The notes beneath the pieces were generated by a model that saw only the letters and a list, made by a program, of their open reading frames with translations, did no database searches and was not told where the DNA came from. Of a DNA stretch of 64,000 bases, positions 19,803 through 28,409 are shown piece after piece. Positions within the stretch are counted from its first letter, which is position 1. Each line of letters begins with the position of its first letter. A program made the translations under genes and the position numbers. The stretch comes from Qipengyuania soli (GTDB taxonomy: Bacteria; Pseudomonadota; Alphaproteobacteria; Sphingomonadales; Sphingomonadaceae). The stretch spans positions 434,001-498,000 of the forward strand of contig NZ_CP064654.1 in the NCBI RefSeq assembly GCF_015529805.1, in the 5' to 3' direction.

Positions 19803-20648
19803 ATGGACAGACTCGTTTCCACCGAATGGCTTGCCGGCGAACTGGGTGCCGACGATCTCGTCGTGCTCGACGCGACGCAGCACCTGGGCGGGTCCGATCG
19901 CGATGCTGCGGCGGAATATCTCGCAGGCCATATTCCCGGTGCGCGTTTCCTCGATCTCGCCAGCTGGACGGACCCTGCTTCCGCCACGCCCAAGGCCGTG
20001 CCCGACAGCGCGCAATTCGCCGAACGACTGGGGCGCATGGGCATCCGGCCGGACACGCGCGTGGTCCTCTATGACGACAGCGCCATCCGCAGTTCGGCCC
20101 GCGCGTGGTTCATCTTCGACCTCCACCACTTCGACAACGTCGCCGTACTCGATGGCGGACTGGGCAAGTGGAAGGCGGAAGGAAGCCCGCTCGCCTCCGG
20201 TGAGGAAAGCTGGTCTGCGACCGAGTTTCCGGCGGGCCCGCAGCCGCGCCGCGAAGTGCTCGACAAGGCCGCCGTCCTGGGGATTGCGGTATCGCAGTCG
20301 TGCCAGATTGTCGACGCCCGCGATGCGGAGCGGTTCGAGGGCACGAGCGAGGATCACGTCCACGGCCTCGCCGGTGGCCACATTCCCGGTGCGCGCAACG
20401 TCCATTTCCGCGACTTGCTCAATGACGACGGGACCTACCGCACTCCGCAGGAGATCGACCGCCTGTTCCGCGATGCCGGTATCGCCGATGACAAGCCGCT
20501 CGTCGCCAGTTGCGGCAGCGGGATGACCGCCTGCGTGCTGCTGTTCGCCCGCGAACTGGCGGGCAGGGGCGGGGCGCTCTACGACGGGAGCTGGATGGAA
20601 TGGGGCGCAGACCCCGAAACGCCGAAGGAAAAGGGGGCCGCGCGCTGA
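19803..20648 (+). CDS. sseA: 3-mercaptopyruvate/thiosulfate sulfurtransferase
   Basis: This is a two-domain rhodanese of 281 residues. Domain one covers residues 1-140 (DDLVVLDATQHL, then [10 protein letters not shown]) and is the inactive copy. Domain two carries the persulfide cysteine at residue 237 in the loop CGSGMTA. The GSGMTA type of loop favours mercaptopyruvate over thiosulfate as donor. It ends two bases before the cystathionine beta-lyase gene, so the pair probably forms a small sulfur amino-acid operon. Confidence 0.9.
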   Translation: MDRLVSTEWLAGELGADDLVVLDATQHLGGSDRDAAAEYLAGHIPGARFLDLASWTDPASATPKAVPDSAQFAERLGRMGIRPDTRVVLYDDSAIRSSARAWFIFDLHHFDNVAVLDGGLGKWKAEGSPLASGEESWSATEFPAGPQPRREVLDKAAVLGIAVSQSCQIVDARDAERFEGTSEDHVHGLAGGHIPGARNVHFRDLLNDDGTYRTPQEIDRLFRDAGIADDKPLVASCGSGMTACVLLFARELAGRGGALYDGSWMEWGADPETPKEKGAAR

Positions 20649-20650
20649 TT

Positions 20651-21859
20651 ATGGCGGGCAAGGACGACAAGCTTTCTCCAGCCACCAGGCTGGTCACCGG
20701 CGGCAGGTCGGGCGATTTCGCCGACCATGTCGTCAACCCACCCGTCTGGCGTGCGAGCACTCATCTCTATGCCGACTGCGCTGCGCTGCGCGAGGGAGTT
20801 AAGACGAATGAGGATGGCCGTTTCTTCTACGGCCGCCGTGGCGCCCCGACGCAGTGGGCCCTGTGCGAGGCGCTGACCGAGCTCGAGCCCGGCGCCTACG
20901 GTACCGTCCTTTATCCCAGTGGCGTCGCGGCCATCGTCGGTTCGCTGATGGCGGTGCTCAAGGCGGGCGACGTCCTGCTGGTGACCGACAATGCCTACGA
21001 CCCGACGCGCAGCGCGGCGATGGGCATCCTGAAGCGTTTCGGGGTCGAACACCGCTTCTTCGACCCGCTCGACCATGCGGCCTACGAAGCGGCATTCTGC
21101 GAGCGTACCAAGGCGATCATGCTGGAAGTGCCGGGCAGCCTGACCTTCGAGGTATGCGACATTCCAGCGCTGGCAAGAATTGCCCGCGACAAGGGTGCGA
21201 CGAGCATTCTCGACAATACCTGGGCAACCGCGCTGGGCTTTGCCGGGCTGTCGCACGGCTGCGATATCGTCGTCACCGCGCTGACCAAGCATGTCGGCGG
21301 GCATTCGGACCTGATGATGGGTGCCGCGAGCGCAGGCGAACGCTGGTATCGCCGCATGCGCCAGACGAGCCAGCAATTGGGCCATGTCGTCTCGCCCGAC
21401 GATGCTGCACTGGCTCTGCGCGGTCTCAGGACCATGGGTATCCGGCTGGAGCGCGAGAGCGCGACGGCATTGGCACTGGCGCAGTGGCTGGAGGCTCGCG
21501 AGGATGTGGCCCATGTCCTGTGTCCCATGCTGCCCGGCGCGCCCGGCCACGAGACCTGGCGTCGCGACTTCACCGGCGGCTGCGGCCTTTTCAGTTTCGT
21601 CCTCAAGGGCCGCGACGATGCCGCACGCTGTCGCCTCGTCGATGCGCTGCAACTCTTCGGTATCGGCTACAGCTGGGGCGGGTTCGAAAGTCTCGCGCTC
21701 CCCTTCCATGTCGAACCCATCCGCAGCCGCATGGCCTGGCCGAAACCGGGCTGGGGGGTTGAGGACCGCTACGCGATCCGTCTATCGATCGGTCTCGAAG
21801 ACCCGCAGGACCTTATCGCCGACCTCGAACGCGGCTTTGCGGCGATGAACGAAGGATAG
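20651..21859 (+). CDS. metC: Cystathionine beta-lyase (Cys/Met metabolism PLP enzyme)
   Basis: This PLP-dependent enzyme splits cystathionine to homocysteine, pyruvate and ammonia in methionine synthesis. The 402-residue protein has the fold type I landmarks: YGRRGAPTQWALCEAL early, LLVTDNAYDPTR, SILDNTWATALGF, and the Schiff-base lysine in VTALTKHVGGHSDLMMG. The SLALPFHVEPIR region near the C-terminus is typical of the MetC branch, although gamma-lyase activity cannot be excluded from sequence alone. It lies between the sulfurtransferase and the MscS gene with only 2-base gaps. Confidence 0.9.
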   Translation: MAGKDDKLSPATRLVTGGRSGDFADHVVNPPVWRASTHLYADCAALREGVKTNEDGRFFYGRRGAPTQWALCEALTELEPGAYGTVLYPSGVAAIVGSLMAVLKAGDVLLVTDNAYDPTRSAAMGILKRFGVEHRFFDPLDHAAYEAAFCERTKAIMLEVPGSLTFEVCDIPALARIARDKGATSILDNTWATALGFAGLSHGCDIVVTALTKHVGGHSDLMMGAASAGERWYRRMRQTSQQLGHVVSPDDAALALRGLRTMGIRLERESATALALAQWLEAREDVAHVLCPMLPGAPGHETWRRDFTGGCGLFSFVLKGRDDAARCRLVDALQLFGIGYSWGGFESLALPFHVEPIRSRMAWPKPGWGVEDRYAIRLSIGLEDPQDLIADLERGFAAMNEG

Positions 21860-21861
21860 AC

Positions 21862-22908
21862 GTGCAAGCCGAAGCGACCCCGACTCCTACCGCAACTCCT
21901 GTCGAGCAGGCCTGGAGCCTTGCCGAAACCGCGCCCGAACAGGGGCCGGTCGCGGCAGCCGAGGGGATCAAGGAGGCGGTCAGTTCCAAGAGCGAGACGG
22001 TGGGGTCGATCGTCGACACGCTCGACGGCCTCGCCCTGAGCCTCGGCGACTTCCGCATATCGCTGTTCGACGTCCTCGTGGTCGGCTCGATCATCGTCGG
22101 GGTCATTGCCTTCGCCTGGTTCGCCAGTAAGCTTGCGCGGCGGCTGGTCAGGCGGGTCACAAGGCTCGACGGGACGCAGCAACTGCTGGCCGAGAAGATC
22201 GTCTCGATCGTCGTCTGGGCGGCAGCCTTCTTCCTCGGCATCGACCTGCTCGGGATCGACCTGACCGCGCTGGCCGTGTTCTCGGGCGCTTTCGGCCTCG
22301 CCATAGGTTTCGGCCTCCAGAAGACCTTCGGCAACCTCATTGCCGGGATCATCCTGCTGATGGACCGCTCGATCAAGCCGGGCGATGTCATCGCCATCGC
22401 CGACCAGGCTGGCAACGAGACCTTCGGCCAGATCCGCAAGATCGGCATTCGCGCAGTCTCGGTCACCACGCGCGACCAGCGCGAGTACCTGATCCCGAAC
22501 GAAAACCTGATGATCAACCAGGTCGAGAACTGGTCCTATTCGTCGAAGAACGTGCGCATCCAGGTGCCGGTCGGGATCAGTTACGAGGCGGATATCGACC
22601 TTGCCGAGAAGCTGATGCTTCAGGCAGCCAAGGACTGCGACCGCGTTCTCAGTGCGCCACCGCCGACCGTGTGGATGAGCGACTACGGTGACAATTCGGT
22701 CAATTTCATCATCCACTGCTGGATCCAGGACCCCGAGGAAGGGGTCGGCAATGTCCGTTCCGCCGTGCTCAAGAAGCTGTGGTGGCTGTTCAAGGAAAAC
22801 GGCGTCGAAATCCCGTTTCCGCAGCGCGACCTGCATATCCGCTCGAGCGACCAGCTCGATCGATTGCTCGAAATCATGGACCGCAAGGACGCCGCCAAGT
22901 CCAAGTAA
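21862..22908 (+). CDS. Small mechanosensitive ion channel (MscS family)
   Basis: This inner-membrane channel opens on osmotic downshock. It has 348 residues with a GTG start two bases after the metC stop, where GGA and GAAGG give a modest ribosome site. Three membrane spans lie between residues 70 and 165. The pore helix shows FGLAIGFGLQKTFGNLIAGIILL, shorter parts of which match the MscS Gly/Ala pattern. The cytoplasmic beta domain has GQIRKIGIRAVSVTTRDQ and IPNENLM. No extra domains are seen. Confidence 0.9.
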   Translation: MQAEATPTPTATPVEQAWSLAETAPEQGPVAAAEGIKEAVSSKSETVGSIVDTLDGLALSLGDFRISLFDVLVVGSIIVGVIAFAWFASKLARRLVRRVTRLDGTQQLLAEKIVSIVVWAAAFFLGIDLLGIDLTALAVFSGAFGLAIGFGLQKTFGNLIAGIILLMDRSIKPGDVIAIADQAGNETFGQIRKIGIRAVSVTTRDQREYLIPNENLMINQVENWSYSSKNVRIQVPVGISYEADIDLAEKLMLQAAKDCDRVLSAPPPTVWMSDYGDNSVNFIIHCWIQDPEEGVGNVRSAVLKKLWWLFKENGVEIPFPQRDLHIRSSDQLDRLLEIMDRKDAAKSK

Positions 22909-22965
22909 CCGCGTCCGGCATATTAGGATTTGCCGAACAAGTAACGCTTCCAGTCCAAGCAGCGG

Positions 22966-23013
22966 GATTTTGAAATTTCGGCTTTCACGCCGGACATCTG
23001 CAATTTCAAAATC
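22966..23013. promoter_or_regulatory. 12-bp inverted repeat upstream of the sulfate-assimilation operon
   Basis: GATTTTGAAATT (22966-22977) and its exact complement AATTTCAAAATC (23002-23013) are separated by 24 bases, 40 bases before the cobA start. The spacer holds a further small hairpin (CGGC/GCCG). The arms are AT-rich in a GC-rich genome. It could be an operator for a sulfur regulator or an mRNA leader stem. No T-run follows, so it is not a standard terminator for the mscS gene. Confidence 0.5.
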
Positions 23014-23052
23014 AAAGCTTCGCGGTCTCGCACGCATTCTGATTGGCGTGAA

Positions 23053-23838
23053 ATGGCTGCCATCCGCATCTTTGCGGACATGGCACAGACCGGAACAATT
23101 CATCTCGTCGGCGCAGGCCCGGGCGATCCCGAGCTCCTGACGATCCGCGCCGCGCGGCTGATCGAGCGCGCAGGCATTATCGTGCATGACGGGCTGGTCG
23201 ATCCGGCCATCCTTGCGCTGGCCCGCCCCGACGCCGAACTGATCTCGGTTGCCAAGCAGCGGTCGAAGCACACGATGCAGCAGGAGGACATCAATGCCCT
23301 GCTCGTCAGCATTGCGCGCTCGGGCGAAGACGTGGTCCGGTTGAAGGGCGGCGATCCCTTCGTTTTCGGGCGCGGCGGCGAGGAAGCGGAAGCTGCCCGC
23401 GCGGCCGGCGTCCCGGTCGAGGTCGTCCCCGGCATCAGCGCTGCCAATGGCGCGGCAGCGGCCGCCCAGATCGCGCTGACCCACCGCGATGCCTCGAGCA
23501 TCGTCAGCTTCGTCGCCGGCCAGTGCAAGGGCCTCAAGGACCAGGATTGGGCCGGCCTTGCCGGCAAGGGCCGGACGCTGGTGATCTACATGGGCGTCAA
23601 GACCGCACCGCAGATCGCCGAGAAGCTGATGGAGGACGGGCTTGCGCCCGACATGCCGGTGGCGGTGATCGAGAACGGCACGCGGCCCGAAATGCGCGTC
23701 CTGCGCGGCCTGCTCGCCGGTCTTCCCGAACTGGTGGAGAATGAAAAGGTCGTCAGCCCGGCGTTGATCGTGATCGGCGAAGTGACCGCGCGCGACGACA
23801 TGACCCTCGCAATGACAGCACAGGAGGTGGCCCGATGA
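23053..23838 (+). CDS. cobA: Uroporphyrinogen-III C-methyltransferase
   Basis: This SAM-dependent enzyme methylates uroporphyrinogen III twice to precorrin-2, the entry to siroheme, the cofactor of the sulfite reductase encoded two genes downstream. The 261-residue protein has the family blocks HLVGAGPGDPELLTIRA, VVRLKGGDPFVFGRGGEE, VEVVPGISAANGAAAAAQI and GRTLVIYMGV. It lacks the precorrin-2 dehydrogenase/ferrochelatase half of CysG, which must be elsewhere. A later ATG at 23080 is an alternative start. It overlaps the next gene by 4 bases. Confidence 0.93.
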   Translation: MAAIRIFADMAQTGTIHLVGAGPGDPELLTIRAARLIERAGIIVHDGLVDPAILALARPDAELISVAKQRSKHTMQQEDINALLVSIARSGEDVVRLKGGDPFVFGRGGEEAEAARAAGVPVEVVPGISAANGAAAAAQIALTHRDASSIVSFVAGQCKGLKDQDWAGLAGKGRTLVIYMGVKTAPQIAEKLMEDGLAPDMPVAVIENGTRPEMRVLRGLLAGLPELVENEKVVSPALIVIGEVTARDDMTLAMTAQEVAR

Positions 23839-24131
23839 GGCTTCTGACCGGAAACGACCTCAAGACCGGCGCGGTGGTCTGGTGGACCGGCGTCGACTGG
23901 TCGATCCACGTCGAGGACGCGGTGAATGTCGCCGCGAACGAGGACGAGATCGCCCGGCGCGAGGAAGCGACGCGCCGCGTCAATGCACCCTATGCGATCG
24001 ATGCCGAGATGCGCAACGGCCACCCGCGCCCGCTTCATATCAAGGACCGCGTCCGGGCATTGGGCCCGACAGTGCGGCCCGACCTGACCCTCAAGCCCGC
24101 CGAACCCGATATCGGCAACTGGGTGATCTGA
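23835..24131 (+). CDS. DUF2849 domain protein of the sulfite-reductase operon
   Basis: This small soluble protein of 98 residues belongs to a family (DUF2849) found in alphaproteobacterial sulfate-assimilation operons next to sulfite reductase. Features are LLTGNDLKTGAVVWW at the start and the end block GPTVRPDLTL. No cofactor motif or Cys residue is seen. It overlaps cobA by 4 bases and the reductase gene by 3 bases, so it is made with them and may assist assembly or electron delivery; that role is inference. Confidence 0.85.
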   Translation: MRLLTGNDLKTGAVVWWTGVDWSIHVEDAVNVAANEDEIARREEATRRVNAPYAIDAEMRNGHPRPLHIKDRVRALGPTVRPDLTLKPAEPDIGNWVI

Positions 24132-25765
24132 TGTACAAGTACGACCAATACGACCAGGCGATGGTCGATGCGCGCGTGGAGGAATTCCGCGACCAGGTGC
24201 GTCGCCGCCTCGATGGCAAGATAACCGAGGACCAGTTCAAGCCGCTGCGGCTCATGAACGGGCTTTACCTCCAGCTCCACGCCTACATGCTGCGCGTCGC
24301 CATTCCCTATGGCACCCTCGACAGCCGCCAGATGCATGCCCTGGCGGACATCGCGGACAAGTACGACCGCGGATATGGCCACTTCACCACGCGCCAGAAC
24401 ATTCAGTACAACTGGATCAAGCTGGAGGACGCTGGCGACATCCTCGCCGATCTCGCCAAGGTCGAGATGCACGCCATCCAGACCAGCGGCAACTGCATCC
24501 GCAACATCTCTTCGGACCATTTCGCCGGAGCCGCCGCCGACGAGGTCGTCGATCCGCGCCCCTATGCCGAACTTCTGCGCCAGTGGTCGAGCTTCCATCC
24601 GGAATTCAGCTACCTGCCGCGCAAGTTCAAGATCGCGGTCATCGCCAGCGAGCGCGACCGTGCAGCCATGCGGCTGCACGATATCGGCATCAACATCGTC
24701 AGGAATGACGCGGAGGAACTGGGTGCGGCCTTCTATGTCGGGGGTGGCATGGGCCGCACGCCGATGGTGGCGCCGTGCATCAACCCCTTCGTTCCGCTCG
24801 ACCAGCTCGTGACCTATGCCGAGGCGTGCCTCAGGGTCTACAACCGCTACGGCAGGCGCGACAACAAGTACAAGGCGCGCATCAAGATCCTCGTCCACGA
24901 ACTGGGCGCGGAGGAATATACCCGCCAGGTCGAGGAAGAATTCGCGCACCTGCTGACGCAGGGTGTCGAGCCGCCTCTGGCTGAACTCGAACGCATCAGG
25001 GGCTATTTCGAGGACCCGTTGTTTGCCGATGCGAGCGGCGACGCGATCGACCGTTCTGACCCCGATTTCGCCCTCTGGGTGGATCGCAACACCGTGCCGC
25101 ACAAGGCCGCCGGATACGTCTCCGCCGTAATCAGCCTGAAGCCGGTGGGCGGCATTCCGGGCGATGCGAGCGCCCAGCAGATGCACCTGATGGCCGACCT
25201 CGCCCGCGACTACAGCTTCGACGAAATGCGCGTCATGCATACGCAGAACATCGTCCTCCCGCACGTCCGCAAGGCCGATCTCCACGCGCTGTGGACCGCG
25301 CTCGACGAAGCGGGGCTGGGCAGTCCAAACCTCGACACGGTCGAAGACATTATCGCCTGCCCGGGTCTCGATTATTGCAGTCTCGCCAACGCCCGCTCGA
25401 TCCCCGTGGCGCAGAAAATATCGGAGCGCTTTGCCGCGAACGGCAAGACCCGGACCCTGGGCGAACTCAAGCTGAAGATTTCCGGCTGCATCAATGCCTG
25501 CGGGCACCATCACGCGGGCCACATCGGCATCCTCGGCGTCGACCGCAAGGGGGTGGAGAACTACCAGCTCCTCCTCGGCGGCAGCGAGGCGGAAGATACC
25601 AGTCTCGCCAAGATCACCGGACCCGGTTTCGACGAGAACGGCATCGTCGATGCGGTCGAAACCGTCACCACCGTCTACGAACGCGAGCGTCATGATGGCG
25701 AGCGCTTCCTCGACACCTATCGCCGGATCGGAATGGATCCCTTCAAGGAGGCGCTCTATGGCTGA
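24131..25765 (+). CDS. cysI: Nitrite/sulfite reductase, siroheme and 4Fe-4S hemoprotein
   Basis: This enzyme makes the six-electron reduction of sulfite to sulfide. The 544-residue protein shows the two-fold repeated ferredoxin-like halves, siroheme-contacting GYGHFTTRQNIQYNW, and the cluster ligands in CPGLDYC and CINACGHHHAGH. No flavoprotein subunit (CysJ) is encoded nearby, so the electron donor is probably ferredoxin or a separate flavoprotein. By sequence alone nitrite reduction is possible, but the APS reductase and siroheme methylase neighbours point to sulfite. ATG overlaps the DUF2849 stop. Confidence 0.93.
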   Translation: MYKYDQYDQAMVDARVEEFRDQVRRRLDGKITEDQFKPLRLMNGLYLQLHAYMLRVAIPYGTLDSRQMHALADIADKYDRGYGHFTTRQNIQYNWIKLEDAGDILADLAKVEMHAIQTSGNCIRNISSDHFAGAAADEVVDPRPYAELLRQWSSFHPEFSYLPRKFKIAVIASERDRAAMRLHDIGINIVRNDAEELGAAFYVGGGMGRTPMVAPCINPFVPLDQLVTYAEACLRVYNRYGRRDNKYKARIKILVHELGAEEYTRQVEEEFAHLLTQGVEPPLAELERIRGYFEDPLFADASGDAIDRSDPDFALWVDRNTVPHKAAGYVSAVISLKPVGGIPGDASAQQMHLMADLARDYSFDEMRVMHTQNIVLPHVRKADLHALWTALDEAGLGSPNLDTVEDIIACPGLDYCSLANARSIPVAQKISERFAANGKTRTLGELKLKISGCINACGHHHAGHIGILGVDRKGVENYQLLLGGSEAEDTSLAKITGPGFDENGIVDAVETVTTVYERERHDGERFLDTYRRIGMDPFKEALYG

Positions 25766-26183
25766 GCCGCTGCGTTATCGCGACGACGAGCCCGTCGACC
25801 ACCCGGCGGTTACCGTCGATTCCTTCCTCGAGCAGACCAATGCCAATGCGGTGCGGATCGAACCGGGCGACGATGCCCGCGATCTTCTCCCGCATCTCGA
25901 CAGGCTGGCACTGGTCGAGGTCAATTTCCCCGCCTTCGGAGACGGACGCGGCTATTCTTCGGCCCGGATCCTGCGCGAGGCCGGCTTCACGGGCGAACTG
26001 CGCGCCGTGGGTGACGTGCTGGTCGACCAGATCGCCTATATGCGCCGCTGCGGCTTCGATGCCTTCGAGCCCGACAAGCAGCTGGACATGGGCGATGTCG
26101 AGGCTGCCTTCGCGCGCTGGCCGGAAGTCTATCAGCCGACGGTCGACGGCCGGACGCCGATCTGGGCGAAACGCCACGCATGA
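25758..26183 (+). CDS. DUF934 domain protein of the sulfate-assimilation operon
   Basis: This is a 141-residue soluble protein of the DUF934 family, almost always encoded between sulfite reductase and CysH in Alphaproteobacteria. Visible blocks are LALVEVNFPAFGDGRGYSSA, ELRAVGDVLVDQI and CGFDAFE. It overlaps the reductase gene by 8 bases and cysH by 4. Its molecular role is not established; the constant neighbourhood suggests an oxidoreductase accessory function. Confidence 0.87.
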   Translation: MAEPLRYRDDEPVDHPAVTVDSFLEQTNANAVRIEPGDDARDLLPHLDRLALVEVNFPAFGDGRGYSSARILREAGFTGELRAVGDVLVDQIAYMRRCGFDAFEPDKQLDMGDVEAAFARWPEVYQPTVDGRTPIWAKRHA

Positions 26184-26935
26184 ACGAAATCCGCGCCATC
26201 GACCGGATCGACACGGGACCGCGCTTCAGCGAGCACGACGCCGTGCGCCTGAACCGCATGTTTCGTGGCACGGAAACGGAAGACTGGCTGCGTGCGGTTA
26301 TCGAAGGGTCGCTCGTCGGAGACATGGCGATCGTTTCGAGTTTCGGCGCGGAAAGCGCCGTGCTGTTGCATCTCCTCTCCGAGATCGATCCGAACATCCC
26401 GGTGCTCTTCCTCGAGACCGGCAAGCACTTCCCAGAAACGCTCGCCTATCGTGACGAACTGGCCGAGCGGCTGGGGCTGAACATCGTCAACCTCTACCCC
26501 GAGATCGCCGACCTGCAGGCGCGCGACGAAAGCGGGCTGCGCTGGTCCTACGATCCCGACGGCTGCTGCGAATTGCGCAAGGTGAAGCCGCTCGAAAAGG
26601 CGCTGGCGCGCTTCGATGCTAGCTTTACGGGTCGCAAGGCCTTCCAGTCATCTACCCGCGCGAACCTGCCCCGCTTCGAGATCGATACTTCCGACGCGCA
26701 GGGAAGGCTCAAGATCAATCCGTTGATCGACTGGTCGGCCGACGATATTGCCGCCTATTTCTCGGCCCATGACCTGCCGCGCCACCCGCTGGTCGAACAG
26801 GGCTTCCCCTCGATCGGCTGCTCGCCCTGCACGCGTCCCGTGGCCGAGGGCGAAGACCCGCGTGCCGGACGCTGGGCCGGCTGGGACAAGGTCGAATGCG
26901 GCATTCACAAGCCGGGCGAGGAACCGTTCCTCTAG
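26180..26935 (+). CDS. cysH: Adenylyl-sulfate (APS) reductase of the CysH family
   Basis: This enzyme reduces activated sulfate to sulfite using thioredoxin. The 251-residue protein has the PP-loop-like SFGAESAVLLHLL and the catalytic ECGIH motif with Cys240. It has two cysteine pairs, CC at 129-130 and CxxC at 214-217, that bind a 4Fe-4S cluster. The cluster-binding pairs mark APS rather than PAPS specificity, so no CysC kinase step is needed. It is the last gene of the operon, overlapping DUF934 by 4 bases. Confidence 0.93.
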   Translation: MNEIRAIDRIDTGPRFSEHDAVRLNRMFRGTETEDWLRAVIEGSLVGDMAIVSSFGAESAVLLHLLSEIDPNIPVLFLETGKHFPETLAYRDELAERLGLNIVNLYPEIADLQARDESGLRWSYDPDGCCELRKVKPLEKALARFDASFTGRKAFQSSTRANLPRFEIDTSDAQGRLKINPLIDWSADDIAAYFSAHDLPRHPLVEQGFPSIGCSPCTRPVAEGEDPRAGRWAGWDKVECGIHKPGEEPFL

Positions 26936-26979
26936 GTTAGCTAGGAGGACGCGATGTGCGCCCTCCCGCCATGCAAGCC

Positions 26980-27390
26980 CTATTCGGGCAAGCGTTCCAC
27001 GGTGACCGATTTGCCGGTCTTCGGATTGCTGGACACCCAGACCCCGTTCTCGTCGATCTTCTCCGGATAGCACTCCTCGACAGCGCCTTCTTCGCTCTTG
27101 GTCGCGCAGTATTCGCCCGGCTTCTGCACCCAGGTACCTGTCTCGACGACCTTTCCGTCGGCATCGGTGGTCGAATAGGTACCATCGGCCTTCACGTCGT
27201 CGGTGAGGACTGTCCCGTCCTCCTGCGTGATCTTGAACTTGCCGTAACCCGGGCCGCCATCTGCAGCCATCGCCTCCGCAGGCGTCGCTTCAGCTGCCGG
27301 TTCGGCGGTTGCCGCCTCGTCGGGCGCTTCGGCCGGCTGCGAGCAGGCGGAAATGGCCGCAAGTGCAGCTACGAGTACAATTTTCTTCAT
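26980..27390 (-). CDS. Small acidic lipoprotein
   Basis: This is a 136-residue exported protein. MKKIVLVAALAAISAC is a lipoprotein signal with Cys16 as the lipid site, followed by a Glu/Ala/Pro-rich spacer to about residue 45. The mature domain contains a Gly-Tyr-Gly start, EDGTVLTDDVKADGTYSTTD and two cysteines (GEYCA and EECYP) that could form a disulfide. A GAGGGGA ribosome site precedes the ATG. The function is unknown. It converges on the sulfate operon. Confidence 0.78.
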   Translation of the reverse strand: MKKIVLVAALAAISACSQPAEAPDEAATAEPAAEATPAEAMAADGGPGYGKFKITQEDGTVLTDDVKADGTYSTTDADGKVVETGTWVQKPGEYCATKSEEGAVEECYPEKIDENGVWVSSNPKTGKSVTVERLPE

Positions 27391-27497
27391 GGTTTATCCC
27401 CTCGATCGTGAACGAACGGGCGGCTGTTACCGCCATTGCGACTCGCGATCCCGGCGGGGACAATACGCCCGTTCGCCAGATCACCAAATCGGGGGAC

Positions 27498-28409
27498 TCA
27501 GAGCAGGCCTTGCGAACGGTACCACTGGGCCGTGCGGGCCAGTCCCTCTTCACCCTCTATGTGCGGTTCCCAAACCGCTGCGGGGACCTTTTTCGAGGAT
27601 CGCGCGACCCAGTTGGGGTGCGCCATGTAGCCCACGCGGTCGGGCGTCAGCCGGGCCTTGTCTCCGCGCAACAGGCGGTCGATCCGTGCTCCGGCCATCA
27701 TCAACCCCTTGGGCAGGTGCGGCGCGAACACATTGCGGCCGACGGCCCTGCCGATCGCGTCGGCCAGTTCCTTGTGCGACCAGCCTCCCTCGCGCCCGTC
27801 GTCGGGCTCGAACATGTGGCGGCGGACAAGGGCAGGGGTGGCATCGACGAGGTCGAGCAGCAGGCGCGCCAGATCCTCGACATGGATGATCGAACTCGCT
27901 CCGCGCGGCGGCAGGGGAACGATGCCCAGTTTCGCGGTGCGGAACATCTCGAGATAGTCGACGTCTCGCGGGCCGTAGACGCCCGGAGGGCGGACGATCG
28001 TCCAGTCGAGACCGCTCGCCTCCACCAGTTCCTCGGCCCTGGCCTTTGATGCGCCATAGGCCGACAGGCCGGGCTCGCGTGCTGAAAGCGAGGAAACGAA
28101 AACGAACCGGCGGGTCTTCGTGGCCTTCGCAGCCTCGATCATGCGCGCGGTCCCGGCAACATTGGCTTCCTCGAACTCGGCGGGATCGGGGGTATTGGTG
28201 AGGCCGGCAACGTGAATCACCGCATCGGCGCCTTCGCACAATCCGGCGAGCGCATCGGCGTCGCCGAGGCCGCCTTCGACCCATGCGACATTCTCGCGAG
28301 CGGGTTGGGCACGGCGGGTCAGCGCACGGAGCGCGGCTTCACGCTGCCCGGCAGCATCGAGTACGGCCTGCCCGACGAAGCCGGTCGCGCCGGTCATCGC
28401 GATGGTCAC
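27498..28409 (-). CDS. NAD(P)-dependent epimerase/dehydratase (short-chain dehydrogenase family)
   Basis: This is a 303-residue Rossmann-fold protein of the extended SDR (NmrA/epimerase) type. The nucleotide loop TGATGFVG is at residues 6-13, and later come VFVSSLSA, the YGASKARAEE block with the Tyr-x3-Lys pair, and RPPGVYGPRD. Substrate is unknown; such proteins act on nucleotide sugars or quinone-linked subunits. The GTG start overlaps the proB stop by 4 bases (GTGA), which decides it over an upstream ATG inside proB. Confidence 0.85.
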   Translation of the reverse strand: MTIAMTGATGFVGQAVLDAAGQREAALRALTRRAQPARENVAWVEGGLGDADALAGLCEGADAVIHVAGLTNTPDPAEFEEANVAGTARMIEAAKATKTRRFVFVSSLSAREPGLSAYGASKARAEELVEASGLDWTIVRPPGVYGPRDVDYLEMFRTAKLGIVPLPPRGASSIIHVEDLARLLLDLVDATPALVRRHMFEPDDGREGGWSHKELADAIGRAVGRNVFAPHLPKGLMMAGARIDRLLRGDKARLTPDRVGYMAHPNWVARSSKKVPAAVWEPHIEGEEGLARTAQWYRSQGLL

